Assembly (NCBI GenBank): GCA_027068975.1
Contig: JALXFN010000073.1
Coordinates: 1-57,039, forward strand
Direction of reading: 5' to 3'
Source of the DNA: Campylobacteraceae bacterium
GTDB lineage: Bacteria > Campylobacterota > Campylobacteria > Campylobacterales > Sulfurovaceae
DNA: 57,039 bases
Positions 25,566 to 33,088 of the stretch are shown piece by piece (positions within the stretch are counted from its first letter, which is position 1; each line of letters begins with the position of its first letter). The position numbers and the translations under genes are program-made. The notes under the pieces were generated by a model. It worked only from the letters and a program-made list of their open reading frames with translations, did not search any database and was not told the origin of the DNA.

Positions 25566-26234
25566 ATGATAACTCTTAAAAATGTAAGCAAAATATATGA
25601 ACTTAACAAAAACCATAATGTAAAAGCCTTAGATAATATAAACCTTCACATAAAAGAGGGTGAACTTGTGGTTTTAAAAGGGGTTAGTGGAAGTGGGAAA
25701 AGTACTATTCTTTCACTTATAGCTGCACTGACTAAGCCTACAGAGGGTGAAGTTCTAGTCAATGAAAAACGTATCTCTAAACTACCTGACAATTTTGCTT
25801 CTGATTATCGTCAACAAGATATAGGATTTATATTTCAAAAGTACAACCTCATCCCTACCCTTTCGGTAAAAGAGAACATTTTACTTCCCCTTGTACCCAC
25901 CAACCCTAAAGAGAGTGAAGCCCAAGAGAAATTAAACAGAGTCTTAGAGCAGTTTCAAATAGCTCATAAAAAAGATGAAAGAGTTCGTAACCTCTCAGGT
26001 GGTGAACAACAGCGTGTAGCCATAGCTAGAGCTCATGTCAACAATCCCAAAATTATAATAGCCGACGAACCCACAGCTAACCTAGATGAACAGCTATCTT
26101 TAGATTTTATAGAGATTTTAAAACAGCTAAAAAATGAGGGTAAAACTATTGTCATAGCCACTCATGACCCTCTCTTTTTTGACCTAGAGATAGTTGACAA
26201 AATTATAGAAGTTAAAGCTGGAAAGATTTTATGA
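25566..26234 (+). CDS. LolD/MacB-type ABC transporter ATPase
   Basis: 222 residues: Walker A GVSGSGKST (39-47), Q-loop (FIFQKYNL), signature LSGGEQQRVAIARA, Walker B IIIADEPTANLD and switch His (ATHDP). This is the LolD/MacB/FtsE ATPase class that pairs with FtsX-type permeases such as the one at 22802. The stop overlaps the next membrane gene as ATGA. No ribosome site upstream; a -10 box ends 5 bases from the ATG. Confidence 0.95.
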   Translation: MITLKNVSKIYELNKNHNVKALDNINLHIKEGELVVLKGVSGSGKSTILSLIAALTKPTEGEVLVNEKRISKLPDNFASDYRQQDIGFIFQKYNLIPTLSVKENILLPLVPTNPKESEAQEKLNRVLEQFQIAHKKDERVRNLSGGEQQRVAIARAHVNNPKIIIADEPTANLDEQLSLDFIEILKQLKNEGKTIVIATHDPLFFDLEIVDKIIEVKAGKIL

Positions 26235-27190
26235 TTTTAACGCCAGAGGTCTTAACCCTACTCATACTAAATGGTATATTTTTACTACTGGCTACTGTGG
26301 CGTTTATACTCTCGGTTAAAATCTTCCTAAAATGGGACATAGACTCCACCACCAAAGCCCAATACACGTTAGAGAAACAGAGCTTTTTAGCTGCTACGAT
26401 TATAAAATATATATTTGCCATAAAGCTTCCTCTTTTTCTCTTTTTTGTTTTCACTTTAGACAAAATCTCCACTCTCCTCACAGGGGCCATGTGTGCTGCT
26501 GGTGTGGTCGATGCTACAGAGTATGGAACCTATCTACTCATACTAAAACTGCTCAACCTCTACCTTTTTGGTTTTTGGCTCACCCTGCACTACTTAGACA
26601 TGAAAAACCCCCACCTACCCTACACCAAGATAAAGTTTGAGTTTTTTATTATAGCTTTTCTCTTTTTGGTGGTTGAGATAGTTTTAGAGGGCATTATGTT
26701 TTCAGCCATCGACATAGACAAAATGGTAAGTTGTTGTGGAACCTTATACTCCTCTGCTTCCACCTCTGCCATAGGTGACATACTCAATATAAACACTACC
26801 CTACTTTTAGGGCTTTTTTATGTAAACTTTATACTTATGGTTCTATTCTATAAACTAAAAATAAAATACCTTTTTGCAGTAGCCAATATAACTTTTATAG
26901 TTATCGCACTCATAAGTCTCATCTCATGGTTTGGAACCTACATCTACGAACTACCAACCCACCACTGCCCGTTTTGTTTTTTGCAGTCCGACTACTACTA
27001 TGTAGGCTACGCCATCTACACAGCTCTTTTTATAGGAACTTTTTATGGTATTCGTTCAGGGGTTATGGAGATATTAGAAGAAGAGAGAAACAGGAGTTAT
27101 AATGTTTCTATGATTTTTAATACGCTGTATCTACTGATTGTTACAGCGTATCCTTTGGTCTATTTTTTTAGGAATGAGGTTTGGTTGTAA
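26231..27190 (+). CDS. Polytopic membrane protein with cysteine motifs
   Basis: 319 residues with about eight TM segments. Cys residues occur in AMCAAGV (about 91), VSCCGTLYS (about 165) and HHCPFCFLQ (about 239), the last a CxxC next to two His on the non-cytoplasmic or interfacial side. I do not recognise the family; the His-His-Cys-x-x-Cys pattern could bind a metal or do thiol chemistry. Coupled to the ABC ATPase by a 4-base overlap, so it likely belongs to the same transporter. Ends 1 base before the convergent transporter gene. Confidence 0.75.
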   Translation: MILTPEVLTLLILNGIFLLLATVAFILSVKIFLKWDIDSTTKAQYTLEKQSFLAATIIKYIFAIKLPLFLFFVFTLDKISTLLTGAMCAAGVVDATEYGTYLLILKLLNLYLFGFWLTLHYLDMKNPHLPYTKIKFEFFIIAFLFLVVEIVLEGIMFSAIDIDKMVSCCGTLYSSASTSAIGDILNINTTLLLGLFYVNFILMVLFYKLKIKYLFAVANITFIVIALISLISWFGTYIYELPTHHCPFCFLQSDYYYVGYAIYTALFIGTFYGIRSGVMEILEEERNRSYNVSMIFNTLYLLIVTAYPLVYFFRNEVWL

Positions 27191-27898
27191 TTAATGACAC
27201 TGCAAAATGGTTCGTTCAGGCTCAACCAAATAACGATACCCGTTATAGATAGTAAACGCACCATAAAGCAACACAGAAATAGCAGCCAAACGTATCATAA
27301 TATTTCTAAATGAAGCATCTTTAAAAAAGCCTACAAAAAAGCCCAACGAAAAGAGTGCAGGAACGGTACTAATACCAAATATAAACATAACAAATGCTCC
27401 ATAAAAAGGGTTTGCTGTACTAGCAGCAATAATAGCAAATGAGTAGACTAAACCACAAGGAAGCAAACCATTAAGCATTCCTAAAAGAAAAAAGCTTAAA
27501 AGTGATTGGTTACGTAAGAGTGATTTAAAGCTCTCTTGATACCATGATGACTTTAAAAATGAATGCTCTATAAGTGTTAAAAACTTCACCTTTCCAAGCA
27601 GTGATAGCCCTGCTAAAATCATAGCAATACCTGTAACTATCCATAAAATCCCATTGGTGGTGTTGTTAAAAGTCACTACCCCACCAAGGTAACCAAACAT
27701 TGCACCCAGTGTCATATAAGTAAGTATCCGTCCAAAAGAGTAGAAAAGATGAGCCATTGCCTGTTTGGTTCTGCCCCACTTTTGGTCTACTTTTGTACCA
27801 GTGTAGGCAATGACTATTCCCCCACACATACCGATACAATGACCAAAACTTCCAAAAAATGCAATGGTCATAATAGAGAGAATATTAATGGTTTCCAA
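27191..27898 (-). CDS. TauE/UreH/DsbD-like membrane transporter
   Basis: 235 residues, six TM. Two conserved half-motifs, GSFGHCIGMCGGI (about 16-28) and NGLLPCGLVYSF, mark the UreH/SafE/DsbD_2 (LysE-like) family often annotated as sulfite exporter TauE/SafE and found beside cbb3 oxidase or nos genes; copper or thiol transport is the usual inference. The Cys residues in both half-motifs are kept. The start overlaps the NosL-like gene upstream by 14 bases. Confidence 0.88.
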   Translation of the reverse strand: METINILSIMTIAFFGSFGHCIGMCGGIVIAYTGTKVDQKWGRTKQAMAHLFYSFGRILTYMTLGAMFGYLGGVVTFNNTTNGILWIVTGIAMILAGLSLLGKVKFLTLIEHSFLKSSWYQESFKSLLRNQSLLSFFLLGMLNGLLPCGLVYSFAIIAASTANPFYGAFVMFIFGISTVPALFSLGFFVGFFKDASFRNIMIRLAAISVLLYGAFTIYNGYRYLVEPERTILQCH

Positions 27899-28412
27899 GT
27901 CTGTCCTTTTTCTTTTCTAAAAGTTGCTTTCTAATTTTAGGGTTCACCATGGTTTCACCACGAAGTGTATACTCTTGCATCTGTTTGAATGTTATTCTAT
28001 CTTCACTTGGCTTAGCATAAGCACCAAACCCATAATGCATTGGAGTCTCTTCATCTCTAGTATAAAAAGCTTTTTTTCCATCTATCCATCTTTTTGTATC
28101 AAGAGCATAGACCCAGACAACAGCTTCATCTTTAAAAGTTCGCTCTTCCAACCACTTTACCATACCCCCATGATCATGAAAAAACCAAGTTTTTCCATCA
28201 GGTGCTATCACTTGTGAAGCGTAGTTTAACTCATCTATAACCATGCCACACTCTGCATCTTGATAGTGATTTAACTTCATGGGTATAGGCTCTTTAGCGA
28301 TATTTCCTTCAAATACAGTAACCATATTTTGTTTCTCTGCAAGTGTTAAAAATAGCGTAACTATTAATCCTAGAATAGCTAAAACAATAAGTAGTGGGCG
28401 TAAAGATTTCAT
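27885..28412 (-). CDS. NosL-family protein, single domain
   Basis: 175 residues. A single N-terminal TM (about 6-24) anchors a periplasmic NosL-type domain: AECGMVI with its single Cys and Met, HDHGGMVKWLEE, AFYTRDEETPMHYGFGAYAK. NosL binds Cu(I) through a Cys-Met type site. Unlike the double-NosL protein upstream it has only CGM, not CxxCGM. Operon with the TauE/UreH-like transporter, which fits copper delivery. Confidence 0.85.
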   Translation of the reverse strand: MKSLRPLLIVLAILGLIVTLFLTLAEKQNMVTVFEGNIAKEPIPMKLNHYQDAECGMVIDELNYASQVIAPDGKTWFFHDHGGMVKWLEERTFKDEAVVWVYALDTKRWIDGKKAFYTRDEETPMHYGFGAYAKPSEDRITFKQMQEYTLRGETMVNPKIRKQLLEKKKDRLGNH

Positions 28413-28579
28413 GTTTTCCTAAATAATAAAGTTTTATTAATAATATCGATTCTTGATTAAATTAGTGTTAAATCAAGAATTTTGAATTATATCAAACATT
28501 ATTAATTTCACATTCATAACACTTTTATAACATTTTTATGTTAAAATTATTAAATAAAATTAAAATCAAAGGATTCAAG

Positions 28580-29158
28580 ATGAAAAAATTACTAACTTAT
28601 GTATCTATAGCGACTATGCTATTAAGCACTAATGTTATGGCTGATGATATTAGCGATACACTTGAAGAGGCATTGGTTTCTTACAAAAAAGGTGACGTTT
28701 CTGGAGCAAAAGAAGATGTAATTTATGCTTTAGAATTACTCAAACAACAAAGTGGAAACACCCTAAAAGACCAACTTCCTGATGCTTTAGAGGGATGGAA
28801 AGCAGAAGAAGCTAAGTCTGAAACTGCTGGTGCTGGTATGTTAGGTGGTGGTACAGTTCTAAGCCGTACCTACACAAAAGAGAAATCAAAAGTAATTATA
28901 GAAATCATCACAGACTCTCCTTTGGTTCAAGGGTTAGGCTCTATGTTTGCAAATCCTATGTTTAACTCTGGTGGTGAGATAAAACGTATTAACAGAGAAA
29001 AAGCAACTATAAAATATAACAAAAAAAATGAATCAGGTGAAATCACCCTCATGGTAGACAAACGTTTTGTAGTCAATGTAAAAGGTACAAAAGTCTCTAA
29101 AGATGAGTTAATAGAATACACTAAGGCTATTGACTTTAAGGCTCTTAAGAAGCTGTAA
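28580..29158 (+). CDS. Exported periplasmic protein of unknown function
   Basis: 192 residues from the ATG at 28580, which has AAAGGA 7 bases upstream; an earlier ATG at 28538 would prepend 14 basic residues and lacks a site. Signal peptide (1-21, ending VMA). The mature part starts with a helical repeat-like region (EEALVSYKKGDVSGAKEDVIYALELLKQ), then a Gly-rich hinge (GAGMLGGGTV) and a beta-rich domain with repeated MF motifs. No catalytic motif. It stands alone upstream of the gene-free stretch before the malate dehydrogenases. Confidence 0.8.
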   Translation: MKKLLTYVSIATMLLSTNVMADDISDTLEEALVSYKKGDVSGAKEDVIYALELLKQQSGNTLKDQLPDALEGWKAEEAKSETAGAGMLGGGTVLSRTYTKEKSKVIIEIITDSPLVQGLGSMFANPMFNSGGEIKRINREKATIKYNKKNESGEITLMVDKRFVVNVKGTKVSKDELIEYTKAIDFKALKKL

Positions 29159-29240
29159 AACATATGTTGGGGATATTATCATTTTAATATAGCTGACTAA
29201 TGCATAAATCTCAAATAACATGCTCTTTACTAGGTACTAT

Positions 29241-29265
29241 AGAACTCTCATCCTCATAGAGTTCT
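29241..29265. other. Perfect 8-bp stem-loop
   Basis: AGAACTCT (29241-29248) pairs with AGAGTTCT (29258-29265), 9-base loop, 83 bases after the exported-protein gene. No U-tract follows. Terminator, small-RNA element or operator. Confidence 0.4.
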
Positions 29266-29565
29266 AAATATTTAGGAACTGTTCTTACATATAACATCTA
29301 AAATCTCTTTTTTTACTTTTAGAGACATCATATACTAAGTTAAAACACCGATTTATAAAAACTTATGCATCTGAAGGTTACATATTTAAGGTATAAATTA
29401 TTTGATTTTGTTATAAATCATATTAATTTCTTCAAAAGAGTGTTTCTCCTATTCGCAAACTCCTATAAAGTAACAATTTATCAACTTATTGTTGTGCTTT
29501 TGTTGCTGACTCACGATATAATCAATGTAGCTTATTGAAACTTGTGTTCTTAGTACATGTTTGAT

Positions 29566-29593
29566 TTGGGAATGTATAAACCTAAGTTATAAT
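29566..29593 (+). promoter_or_regulatory. Probable sigma-70 promoter of first malate dehydrogenase
   Basis: TTGGGA (29566-29571) and TATAAT (29588-29593) are separated by 16 bases, the best two-box match in the window. Start codon at 29663, so the leader would be about 60 bases, with an AAGGA ribosome site near its end. Confidence 0.55.
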
Positions 29594-29662
29594 ATAAATA
29601 TATATTCTCAAGCTAGAGTTTGAGGGCAAAAGTTATAGGCAATTTTACTCATAAGGATTTAT

Positions 29663-30613
29663 ATGGCAAAAGGTAAAAAGGTAACAGTTATTGGAACAGG
29701 AAATTTTGGTTCAACCGTAGCATTTATTATGGCCATGAATGGAACTTGTCATCAAGTTGTTTTACGGGGAAGGAATTATGATGTTGCAAAAGGAAAAGCC
29801 TTAGATATGTCACAAGCTGCCAATGCTGCACGTCAACATACTATTGTAAGAGCAGCAAAAGGTCCGGAAGATATGGCAAACTCTGATGTTATTGTTATCA
29901 CAGCTGGAGCACCAAGAACTCCTGGTATGAGTCGTGATGATTTGTTGACTAAAAATGCAGAAATTGTTAAGATGTACTCAAGAGAGATAAAAGAACATGC
30001 TCCAGATGCTATTGTAGTTGTTGTCTCTAACCCTCTTGATGTTATGACTTATGTGGCACTAAAAGAGACAGGTTTTCCAAGAGAAAGAGTTCTGGGAATG
30101 GCTGGTATACTCGATGCAGCTCGAATGGCTCACTTTATTTTTGAAAAACTAAACTATGGTGCAGGTCAGATTAGAGCAACTGTAATGGGTGGTCATGGTG
30201 ACACTATGGTTCCTCTTCCTAAATTTACAACTGTTGCTGGTGTACCAATAGATGATTTACTTGACTCTGAAGAGATAGGAGAAATAGTCAAAAAAACAAG
30301 AAATGGTGGGGCTGAAATAGTTAATTTACTTGGAGATGGTTCTGCTTATTATGCTCCTGCAAAATCTACAACCGTAATGGTTGAGGCCATCTTGAAAGAT
30401 ACCAACCAAATTCACTCTTGTGCAGTTATGCTTCAAGATGACTATGGATATTCAGATATAGTCTCTGGTGTACCTGTTATGATAGGTGCGGGCGGTGCTG
30501 AAAAAGTCATTAATATGTCATTAAAGCCATTACAAGTAGAGCGTTTTAAAAAATCTGTTGCCTCGGTACAAGAGATGATAAACAAACTTTATGAATTAAA
30601 CTTCTTTAAATAA
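29663..30613 (+). CDS. mdh: Malate dehydrogenase with NADP-type cofactor signature
   Basis: 316 residues, LDH-like (tetrameric) MDH group. NAD(P) Gly motif GTGNFG; substrate loop APRTPGMSRDDLL with the Arg pair that selects malate/oxaloacetate over lactate; LDAARMA and catalytic His in GGHGDTMVP. After strand 2 the sequence is VVLRGRNYD: the Asp that binds the NAD adenine ribose is replaced by Gly36 with Arg35 and Arg37 on either side, the classic change toward NADPH. That is inference. In an autotroph with a reductive TCA cycle an NADPH-linked oxaloacetate reductase would make sense. Own promoter; a hairpin follows. Confidence 0.92.
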   Translation: MAKGKKVTVIGTGNFGSTVAFIMAMNGTCHQVVLRGRNYDVAKGKALDMSQAANAARQHTIVRAAKGPEDMANSDVIVITAGAPRTPGMSRDDLLTKNAEIVKMYSREIKEHAPDAIVVVVSNPLDVMTYVALKETGFPRERVLGMAGILDAARMAHFIFEKLNYGAGQIRATVMGGHGDTMVPLPKFTTVAGVPIDDLLDSEEIGEIVKKTRNGGAEIVNLLGDGSAYYAPAKSTTVMVEAILKDTNQIHSCAVMLQDDYGYSDIVSGVPVMIGAGGAEKVINMSLKPLQVERFKKSVASVQEMINKLYELNFFK

Positions 30614-30619
30614 TCAATA

Positions 30620-30652
30620 GATAAAGTAGGAGTAACCTTTCCCTACTTTATC
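30620..30652 (+). terminator. Perfect 11-bp hairpin after first mdh, no U-tract
   Basis: GATAAAGTAGG (30620-30630) pairs with CCTACTTTATC (30642-30652), 11-base loop, 6 bases after the stop. Followed by AAAAATG, not a U-run. Confidence 0.55.
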
Positions 30653-30744
30653 AAAAATGTCTATATAATCCTCTCTTTTCTATAAAATTTTAATTTTTTA
30701 TTATTATATTTTATTAAAAAAACATATTCTCTAATAGTGATTTA

Positions 30745-30752
30745 GCTATAAT
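30745..30752 (+). promoter_or_regulatory. Probable -10 box of second malate dehydrogenase
   Basis: GCTATAAT ends 41 bases upstream of the ATG, after a hairpin that closes the first mdh unit, so the second gene appears to have its own promoter. No clear -35. Confidence 0.45.
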
Positions 30753-30793
30753 TTGGGTCCAAAAATTAAAATAGAGTTTACATAAGGATAAAT

Positions 30794-31741
30794 ATGACAG
30801 GTAGAAAAGTAGCCATCGTAGGAGCAGGAGCAGTAGGAGCTAGTGCAGCATATGCCTTAGCATTAAGTGGGTCATGTCATGAGATATTACTTTATGATAT
30901 CTTCCCTGAAGTAGCCATAGGTAAAGCCATAGATATTGCACAAGCAACCAGCTATTCTCCACGAGGTACAATTGTTAAAGCAGCAATAAAACCAGAAGAT
31001 TTAAAAGATTGTGATGTAGTCGTAATAACAGCAGGTGTTCCGAGAAAAGCTGAAATGACCAGAGCAGACTTACTAAATATCAATGCTGGTATTGTTAAAG
31101 AGGTTTCGGAACATGTTAAGAACTACTCTCCAAATGCCATTATTCTTTGTGTCTCTAACCCTTTAGATGTCATGACCTATGTTATTCATCAAGTAACTGG
31201 TTGGGATAGAAGAAGAATCATCGGTATGGGTGGAGCTTTAGACAGCTCACGAATGGCATATCAAATTCATCAAAAAGCAGGATTTGCTGCGGCACAAACT
31301 AAATCTATGGTTATAGGTGACCATGGAGAACATATGATTCCTTATCCAGAAGTAACCAGTGTTGGGGGTATCCCATTAACTCAAGTTCTATCTAAAGAGG
31401 ACATTGACGAGGTTATCCACAAAACTAAAAATGGTGGTGCAGAGATTGTAAAACATCTGAAAACATCTGCATTTTATGCCCCAGGTCGGGCTATCTCTAT
31501 GATGGTTGAAGCTATTTTAGGTGATGAAAGAAAAGTTATCCCATCTTCTGCCCTACTTGATGGAGAGTATGGATACAGTGATGTCACAGTTGGTGTACCT
31601 TGTATCATTGGAGCAAAAGGTGTTGAAAAAATTATTGAGCTTGAATTTGATGATGAGATGAAAAAGAAATTTGCAAAATCAGTTGACTCTATCAACGAAA
31701 GCATTGCTATTTTGCGTGATGGTGGTTTTTTTGATAAGTAG
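30794..31741 (+). CDS. Malate dehydrogenase, NAD-type, tandem paralogue
   Basis: 315 residues, same LDH-like MDH fold as the gene before it. Gly motif GAGAVG; substrate loop VPRKAEMTRADLL with both Arg; LDSSRMA; catalytic His in IGDHGEHMIP, where the usual HGD is HGE. The ribose-binding acid is kept: LLYDIFPE gives Asp35, so NAD is the expected cofactor, in contrast to its neighbour. The two proteins are clearly paralogous but far diverged. AAGGA precedes the ATG. The stop codon lies inside the stem of the following hairpin. Confidence 0.9.
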   Translation: MTGRKVAIVGAGAVGASAAYALALSGSCHEILLYDIFPEVAIGKAIDIAQATSYSPRGTIVKAAIKPEDLKDCDVVVITAGVPRKAEMTRADLLNINAGIVKEVSEHVKNYSPNAIILCVSNPLDVMTYVIHQVTGWDRRRIIGMGGALDSSRMAYQIHQKAGFAAAQTKSMVIGDHGEHMIPYPEVTSVGGIPLTQVLSKEDIDEVIHKTKNGGAEIVKHLKTSAFYAPGRAISMMVEAILGDERKVIPSSALLDGEYGYSDVTVGVPCIIGAKGVEKIIELEFDDEMKKKFAKSVDSINESIAILRDGGFFDK

Positions 31742-31758
31742 TCTTTTGACTACTTATC
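31733..31758 (+). terminator. Perfect 11-bp hairpin at second mdh stop, no U-tract
   Basis: GATAAGTAGTC (31733-31743) pairs with GACTACTTATC (31748-31758) around TTTT. The mdh stop TAG is inside the left arm. The stem resembles that after the first mdh (GATAAAGTAGG). Confidence 0.55.
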
Positions 31759-31860
31759 CATATCTAAGTATAAAACGTTCACTTTTATTAATAGTTATAC
31801 TTTTAAATGCGTATATATAAATGATAGAAGACTATAATTGTATATCAACCTCGTTAGATT

Positions 31861-32520
31861 TTAAAAGTGGTAGTTAGCACCTATTTCAACACCATTCATA
31901 GCTGCAATCACTGAATCATCACTATTATCCGTACTAATTCCTACAGCTCTTCGGTATATACCTGCTGATACATCTATTTTTGGAGCAACTTGGTAATGTA
32001 CACCCAATCCTATATCAAAATCTACAGCATTTAAATCATTTGCAACCCAATCAGCATCACCTGAACCAAATCCTATTCCTACACGTATATAGGGTAACAT
32101 TTCGTTTGTTGAGAGAGAAGAGAGTCCCCACTGATAATTAATTCCAAAAGTAGAGGTATCAAATGGTTTATCTACATTTGAAGCATTAGTAGTCTCAATA
32201 GAATCTTTTTTATAATATAACTCAACTCTATTTTCACTCTTTGTTACGTAACCTACTTTCAACATCATAGGCTTATCTTCTGTATCCTTATCAATTGTTT
32301 GAGTAGAATATCCATCATCAACAGCAACAGAACCACCCCAATTGACAAGACCCACACCAACACCAGCATACCAACCACTAGCTTTAGTACTGCTATTTGA
32401 TACAACAGGTACAATTCCACTAGCACTTACTTTAGTAGAATTGGTCTCTACGTTTACAGCTTCATTGGCATTAGCCACATTACCTACTAAAATAGCAGCC
32501 CATAATAATTTTTTTACCAT
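31861..32520 (-). CDS. Outer-membrane beta-barrel protein
   Basis: 219 residues from the ATG at 32520 (AAGGAAGA just upstream; a longer frame lacks a site). Signal peptide (1-18, ending ANA), a short Ser/Thr linker, then alternating hydrophobic strands (GWYAGVGVGLVNWGG, NRVELYYKK, MLPYIRVGIGFGSGD) and a C-terminal Phe (NYHF), the signature recognised by the BAM machinery. About eight strands, size of OmpW/OmpX-like small barrels. Transported solute, if any, unknown. Confidence 0.85.
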   Translation of the reverse strand: MVKKLLWAAILVGNVANANEAVNVETNSTKVSASGIVPVVSNSSTKASGWYAGVGVGLVNWGGSVAVDDGYSTQTIDKDTEDKPMMLKVGYVTKSENRVELYYKKDSIETTNASNVDKPFDTSTFGINYQWGLSSLSTNEMLPYIRVGIGFGSGDADWVANDLNAVDFDIGLGVHYQVAPKIDVSAGIYRRAVGISTDNSDDSVIAAMNGVEIGANYHF

Positions 32521-32685
32521 ATTCTTCCTTTGTATGTTTATATATAAAGTATACATTATTTACTTAAGGAATTTATATGTTTTTAAAGATAAATATCAAT
32601 TTTAATTATTATTATGTACTATTTTTGCAATAATTTAAAAAAATTTAACTATATAAAATAAAGTAAAATATTATAAAACTAATTC

Positions 32686-33087
32686 TTACTCTACAGGTAA
32701 CTTTTCAGAACGCCATTTCATCATACCACCACTCATATTGATAACAATAAAACCATTATTTTCTAAAATACGAGCAGCAGAAGTCGAACGGTTACCACTA
32801 CGACAGTAAACCAAGACCTTTTTTGACTTCTCTAGCATATCTAAGTTTTTAGGTAATGCCCCAAGAGGGATAAGCTTTGCCCCTGCTATTTTTCCATCTT
32901 TTTTATACTCTTCAGGGCTTCGTACATCTAAAAGTGTAAGGTTGTCATCATTTTGAATCATCTCATAAGCGACCTTTGGAGAAACCGACTCAAAGTTAGC
33001 CCCTATGATTCCTTTTTGATAGAGAAAATAGAGTCCCATCAACACCAACGCTACCCAAAAGAGTTTATCTGATAAATTCTTTGTCAT
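32686..33087 (-). CDS. Membrane-anchored rhodanese
   Basis: 133 residues: N-terminal TM (about 8-23) then a single rhodanese domain with active-site loop C95-R-S-G-N-R-S, DVRSPEEY and a C-terminal GGMMKW. Rhodanese domains carry sulfane sulfur on the active Cys; the anchor puts the domain on the membrane, probably the periplasmic side. Follows xseA by one base, so likely the last gene of the ubiE - small membrane - xseA unit. Confidence 0.9.
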   Translation of the reverse strand: MTKNLSDKLFWVALVLMGLYFLYQKGIIGANFESVSPKVAYEMIQNDDNLTLLDVRSPEEYKKDGKIAGAKLIPLGALPKNLDMLEKSKKVLVYCRSGNRSTSAARILENNGFIVINMSGGMMKWRSEKLPVE

Positions 33088-33088
33088 T

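Larger units (their letters stand above)
29159..29662. other. 504-base gene-free region
   Basis: No frame with a start, ribosome site and plausible protein is visible on either strand. It contains a perfect hairpin at 29241-29265, a looser TCTAAAA/TTTTAGA inverted repeat around 29300-29326, and the promoter of the first malate dehydrogenase at the right end. It could hold a small RNA or the remains of a gene; I cannot tell. Confidence 0.6.
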
